From assembly GCA_021828925.1 (NCBI GenBank), contig JAJZCT010000064.1, positions 1 to 10,497 on the forward strand: a DNA stretch of 10,497 bases, read 5' to 3'. This stretch comes from Planctomycetota bacterium. GTDB lineage: Bacteria > Planctomycetota > Phycisphaerae > WQYP01. Below are positions 8,293 through 10,497 of the stretch, in pieces. A program made the position numbers and the translations under genes. The notes under the pieces were generated by a model. That model did no database searches. It saw nothing but the letters and a program-made list of their open reading frames with translations, and was not told the origin of the DNA. Each line of letters begins with the position of its first letter. The first letter of the stretch is position 1.

Positions 8293-8320
8293 TTCATTGA
8301 TCATTGCTCCTTGGTCATTG
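8293..8320. repeat. NTCATTG heptamers at the start of the prepilin-like frame
   Basis: TTCATTG (8293-8299), ATCATTG (8300-8306) and GTCATTG (8314-8320) are near-tandem heptamers. The only possible starts of the following reading frame (TTG at 8297 and 8318) lie inside them, suggesting the original 5' end was altered by repeat expansion or insertion. Confidence 0.5.
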
Positions 8321-8848
8321 AGGTCGCCACAGCGGCCGTCAGCGTTCACCGTCACGGAACTGTTGGTCGTTACCGCCATTATTGGCCTGCTTATTGCGTT
8401 GCTGTTGCCGGCTATCGTACGGGCGCGGGATCTGGCGCTGCAAATTGTGTGCGCTTCAAATCTGCGGCAGGTCGGCGTCGCCTTACAGGAATATTCCAAC
8501 GAATTTGGCGGCCAGTATCCGCTGAATTGTACATTTTTCAATCCCATGGGCGGATTCAGGCCGCCCAATGGTTACCCGATCAAAGGCTCGGCCACCCTTC
8601 CGGCCTGGGGATTGGGAATGCTTTATTATGATTTCTACGGTGTCGTGCAAAAGAAGATGGTCAATCCCCGGCCTGGGATTCTTAAACCAACTCCGGAGGG
8701 CATTGCCATGATATTTTCCACACAGCCGGGGGATATCAGCGCTGTCAATCAAATGCAACGCAGTTACTACGATGGCGCGGTGGTCTGGAACCCCATGTCG
8801 CAGGTGCAGGTGCATTATCGTCGCAATTCCTATTATTTCGCGTGGTAG
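8297..8848 (+). pseudogene. Prepilin-like protein (type II secretion/pseudopilin N-terminus), probably truncated
   Basis: Encodes up to 183 residues with a type IV prepilin-type N-terminus. Cleavage would fall at A16|F17 in SAFTVTELLVV, with the conserved glutamate at +5 (E21) and a hydrophobic helix to about 40. It then has the motif CASNLRQVGVALQEYSN, typical of the planctomycete/verrucomicrobial family that usually carries a C-terminal H-X9-DG domain. Ala at -1 instead of Gly also occurs in that family. Such proteins are normally about 220-330 residues and exported as pilus-like surface or secretion-associated components. Here the frame stops at TAG 8846 before any H-X9-DG motif. There is no ATG: an in-frame stop lies at 8273, and only TTG at 8297 or 8318 can start, neither with a ribosome site. 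The 8318 start would give a neat short basic leader (MRSPQRPSA). Most likely a decaying gene; an expressed short variant remains possible. Confidence 0.6.
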
Positions 8849-9152
8849 GAGAACGGCAATGGGTCCCGGCCGCGAAGCGGTGGCAACGGTGCGGTCCGGT
8901 GTGTGTCGATGCGCGTGCCGGGCATGGATGGCCGTCGCCTTCAATTAATATTTCAAGGGCGGTGTATCAATAGTTTCGCATTTTTATTGGCAGTATCCGT
9001 ACTCTACCTACAATCGCACGGGAACCTTTTGGCTTCGGCATCCTGCCGAGGGTCGCCTGGCCCCCGGCAACGACTGCGGTTTCTTGACGCCGGGTCCGGT
9101 CCGGGTCCGCGTGCGCATGATTAAAAGTGGTACAACACTTGATGAAAAGTGA
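8849..9152 (+). pseudogene. Probable frame-shifted 3' remnant of the prepilin-like gene
   Basis: After the TAG at 8846-8848 the same frame stays open to 9124. A second frame, open from 8949 to the TGA at 9150-9152, reads more like protein: HFYWQYPYSTYNRTG, then TFWLRHPAEGRLAPGN. The LRH segment resembles the start of the H-X9-DG region of this prepilin family. The expected 'FxDG' end appears only in degenerate form (RFLDAGS) in the other frame. I read this as the same gene carrying a nonsense change and at least one indel. The match is by eye and could be coincidental. Confidence 0.35.
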
Positions 9153-9208
9153 GACTTGTATTGATCGGTCATTGATGGCAAAGTGTATTGCGACGAACGA
9201 ATTGTGTG

Positions 9209-9228
9209 CGGTATGTGGATTTATACCG
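9209..9228. repeat. Hairpin CGGTAT/ATACCG
   Basis: CGGTAT (9209-9214) pairs with ATACCG (9223-9228) around an 8-base loop. It is flanked more distantly by AACGAATT and AAATTCGTCG, which could pair and enclose it. No T-run follows. Confidence 0.35.
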
Positions 9229-9329
9229 TAGGAAAGGATGGTTAAATTCGTCGAACTTCAGGAGCACGCGTGGCCGGGCAATGCCTGACGGTATAGCAGC
9301 GGACTGCGGTTATCGTACGCCCTGGGCGT

Positions 9330-9348
9330 GGCTTTAGCGGCAAAAGCC
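9330..9348. repeat. Hairpin GGCTTT/AAAGCC
   Basis: GGCTTT (9330-9335) pairs with AAAGCC (9343-9348) around a 7-base loop. Not followed by T residues; role unknown. Confidence 0.3.
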
Positions 9349-9389
9349 GGAAAGAAGCGTAGGACGACGGCCTGACGAAAATAATCACT

Positions 9390-9405
9390 GAAATTGATCA
9401 AATTC
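9390..9405. promoter_or_regulatory. 16-bp inverted repeat, candidate operator
   Basis: GAAATTGATCAAATTC is symmetric at 14 of 16 positions around the centre 9397/9398, with a perfect TTGATCAA core. The size and symmetry fit a site for a dimeric helix-turn-helix repressor. It lies about 160 bp upstream of the lyase small-subunit start and about 28 bp upstream of a TATAGT box. The regulator is not in the window. Confidence 0.35.
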
Positions 9406-9407
9406 GG

Positions 9408-9427
9408 AACTTCCTTTTGTGGAAGTT
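9408..9427 (+). repeat. Hairpin AACTTCC/GGAAGTT
   Basis: Perfect 7-bp stem (9408-9414 with 9421-9427) and a TTTTGT loop, beginning two bases after the palindrome. It may be a second binding site or a DNA/RNA hairpin. Confidence 0.35.
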
Positions 9428-9445
9428 GGAAGTATAGTTGTGAAA

Positions 9446-9481
9446 AGCGGCCGTGAAGAGCGATTGAATATCGTCGCCGCT
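9446..9481 (+). repeat. Two-tier stem-loop in the lyase leader
   Basis: The outer stem AGCGGC (9446-9451) pairs with GCCGCT (9476-9481). The inner stem GCGAT (9460-9464) pairs with ATCGT (9470-9474, one G-U) around TGAAT. The internal loop is asymmetric (8 and 1 bases). Downstream of the possible TATAGT box, so it could lie in the transcript leader of the lyase operon. Confidence 0.3.
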
Positions 9482-9563
9482 GGGGAATAACCCAAGCAAG
9501 AAGGTTTGGCGTGATTACCTCCCAGTAAGTTCATGATAAGGCAATGAAATAAGGAGCCCACAG

Positions 9564-9842
9564 ATGAAAGAGTTTTTGATGCACGACGCGAAAGACGGCG
9601 TCGGCGTCGCAGTTGTAGACATCAAGGCCGGGCAGGAGGTGCAGGGGGCGGCCCTACATGGCCAAGCCGCGCCGCGGGTAAAAGCCTTGATGGAAATTCC
9701 ACTGGGCCACAAAATCGCGCTGCGCGATTTCCAGCCGGGTGACACCATCATTAAATATGGCTGTGATATTGGTAAAGTCGTCGCGCCGATTAAAACGGGC
9801 GAGCATGTTCATGTTCACAATCTTAAAACCAAGAGGTGGTAA
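9564..9842 (+). CDS. UxaA-family lyase small subunit (SAF domain), SuyA-like
   Basis: The 92-residue protein is a single SAF domain, the N-terminal part of the UxaA/GarD dehydratase-lyase superfamily, here encoded as a separate subunit. Recognisable segments are [12 protein letters not shown] at 12-23, IPLGHKIAL at 45-53, YGCDIGKVV at 65-73 and [13 protein letters not shown] at 79-91. In the superfamily this domain partners the large catalytic subunit in eliminating water (altronate, galactarate) or sulfite ((2R)-sulfolactate, giving pyruvate). The free-standing ~95-residue form followed at once by the large subunit is the arrangement of SuyA-SuyB, but split sugar-acid dehydratases also exist. 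The start is supported by AAGGAG ending 7 bases before the ATG. The last codons AAG AGG TGG contain the ribosome site of the next gene, pointing to translational coupling and equal expression. Family assignment is firm; the sulfolactate function is inferred. Confidence 0.88.
   Translation: MKEFLMHDAKDGVGVAVVDIKAGQEVQGAALHGQAAPRVKALMEIPLGHKIALRDFQPGDTIIKYGCDIGKVVAPIKTGEHVHVHNLKTKRW
9832..9839 (+). promoter_or_regulatory. Ribosome binding site inside the small-subunit gene
   Basis: AGAGGTGG, 8 bases before the ATG at 9848, overlaps the last sense codons (Lys-Arg-Trp) of the small subunit. It decides the start of the large subunit and suggests coupled translation of the two lyase subunits. Confidence 0.7.
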
Positions 9843-9847
9843 CAACG

Positions 9848-10497
9848 ATGGGTATTTCTTCATTCAAAGGTTTTCGTCGGGAAAATGGCCGCTTTGGCAT
9901 CCGCAATCATGTCGTCATCCTGCCCGTGGATGACATTTCCAATGCGGCATGTGAGGCCGTGGCCAGTAACATAAAAGGGACGCTGGCTTTGCCGCACGCG
10001 TATGGGCGGCTGCAGTTTGGCGAGGATCTGGAATTATTTTTCCGTACGATGATCGGAACCGGCGCGAATCCTAATGTGGCGGCCTGCGTGGTGATCGGAA
10101 TCGAACCAGGCTGGACGCAGCGCATTGTGGATGGAATCGCCAAGACGGGCAAGCCCGTCACGGGCTTTTCGATTGAGCGCCACGGTGACATTCAGACCAT
10201 TGCGGCGGCGTCGGTAAAGGCCAAAGAATACGTCCACTGGGCCAGCGAACTTCAGCGTGAAGAATGCGGGATCGATGAATTATATATTTCAGTGAAATGC
10301 GGCGAATCCGATACCACGACGGGTCTTGGTTCGTGTCCGGCGGTGGGCAATGTGATCGACAAAACCGTGGCACAAGGTTCCACCGCGTCATTCGGTGAAA
10401 CCTCTGAGCTAACCGGCAATACGTTTCTCTTCCAGCGCCCTGACGAGATCCTGCTCCGCGACCACCTCTCCCCGCGCCAGATTCAGGAAAAATGCCG
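9848..10497 (+). CDS. UxaA-family lyase large subunit, SuyB-like (partial, runs off window)
   Basis: The first 216 codons of the catalytic subunit are present; the 3' end is beyond the window. The N-terminus [18 protein letters not shown] is the classic UxaA/GarD large-domain opening. CGESD at 151-155 followed by [10 protein letters not shown] at 159-168 corresponds to the superfamily's CGGSD...ANPxxG active-site segment, with Glu replacing the second Gly. GETSELTG is at 183-190. The wording of these motifs, the [12 protein letters not shown] segment (27-38) and HAYGRLQFG (50-58) match my recollection of (2R)-sulfolactate sulfo-lyase beta (SuyB) better than altronate or galactarate dehydratase. 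If so, the pair would release sulfite from sulfolactate to give pyruvate, a sulfonate-degradation step in the cytoplasm. A sugar-acid dehydratase remains the main alternative. It starts 5 bp after the small-subunit stop, with a good ribosome site, so the two form one operon. Confidence 0.85.
   Translation, partial: MGISSFKGFRRENGRFGIRNHVVILPVDDISNAACEAVASNIKGTLALPHAYGRLQFGEDLELFFRTMIGTGANPNVAACVVIGIEPGWTQRIVDGIAKTGKPVTGFSIERHGDIQTIAAASVKAKEYVHWASELQREECGIDELYISVKCGESDTTTGLGSCPAVGNVIDKTVAQGSTASFGETSELTGNTFLFQRPDEILLRDHLSPRQIQEKC

Larger units (their letters stand above)
7912..8296. other. Repeat-rich intergenic region without a convincing gene
   Basis: These 385 bp after the Tim44-like gene contain several short direct repeats and one perfect hairpin, listed separately. 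An open frame of about 100 codons exists (7989-8300), but it is Arg/Trp-rich, runs straight through the repeats and resembles no family I know. No tRNA, T-run terminator or strong promoter was recognised. Confidence 0.6.
9153..9563. other. Non-coding leader region upstream of the lyase genes
   Basis: These 411 bp contain no believable reading frame. They hold an inverted repeat that could be an operator (9390-9405), a TATAGT at 9433-9438 that could serve as a -10 box without a good -35, and four short hairpins. AAGGAG at 9551-9556 is the ribosome site of the small lyase subunit. No recognised riboswitch consensus was found. Confidence 0.5.

Noticed and set aside
7989..8300. 103-codon plus-strand open frame after the Tim44-like gene
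   Set aside because: It passes through several tandem repeats, is Arg/Trp-rich, has no ribosome site and resembles no known family.
7998..8320. Possible CRISPR array
   Set aside because: Repeats are 7-9 bp, differ from each other and have no regular spacers; no cas genes are present.
8483..8944. 153-codon minus-strand open frame opposite the prepilin-like region
   Set aside because: His/Arg-rich translation antisense to a recognisable prepilin sequence; no motif support.

Overview
The window looks like chromosomal DNA of a free-living bacterium, most likely a planctomycete-type lineage (Planctomycetota, possibly Phycisphaerae; Verrucomicrobiota/Lentisphaerota not excluded). This is inferred from a prepilin-like protein with the 'SNLRQ.G.AL..Y' neighbourhood typical of those phyla, a large zinc-ribbon/Tim44-like membrane protein, and long intergenic stretches with short tandem repeats. 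No marker gene (rRNA, ribosomal protein) is present to prove it. No tRNA, CRISPR array, transposase, phage gene or defence system was found.

Layout. 7-1674 (+) is a complete short-form dihydroxy-acid dehydratase (ilvD). It converges, with only 10 bp between stop codons, on 1685-3916 (-), a soluble sensor with three GAF domains and a diguanylate cyclase (GGDEF) domain. A 156-bp divergent intergenic region separates this from a probable two-gene operon on +: an inositol-monophosphatase-superfamily protein (4073-5113) and, 14 bp later, a short-chain dehydrogenase/reductase (5128-5871). Next, 45 bp on, is a 664-residue membrane-anchored protein (5917-7911) built from two copies of a Tim44-like plus zinc-ribbon module and a TerB-like tail.

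From 7912 to 9563 the character changes. A 385-bp gap rich in 7-9 bp tandem repeats leads into a short prepilin-like reading frame (8297-8848) with no ATG and no good ribosome site. It stops early, and its apparent continuation is broken across frames to about 9152, so it is probably a decaying gene. A further 411-bp non-coding stretch carries several hairpins and a near-perfect 16-bp inverted repeat (9390-9405) that could be an operator.

The window ends in a tightly coupled pair of UxaA-superfamily lyase subunits: a 92-residue SAF-domain small subunit (9564-9842) and the first 216 codons of the large subunit (9848 to the window edge). Their split arrangement and motifs resemble (2R)-sulfolactate sulfo-lyase SuyAB, although a sugar-acid dehydratase of the same superfamily is possible. 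The genes do not form one pathway. The clear functional units are the phosphatase/SDR pair and the two-subunit lyase. The most unusual protein is the tandem Tim44/zinc-ribbon/TerB protein.
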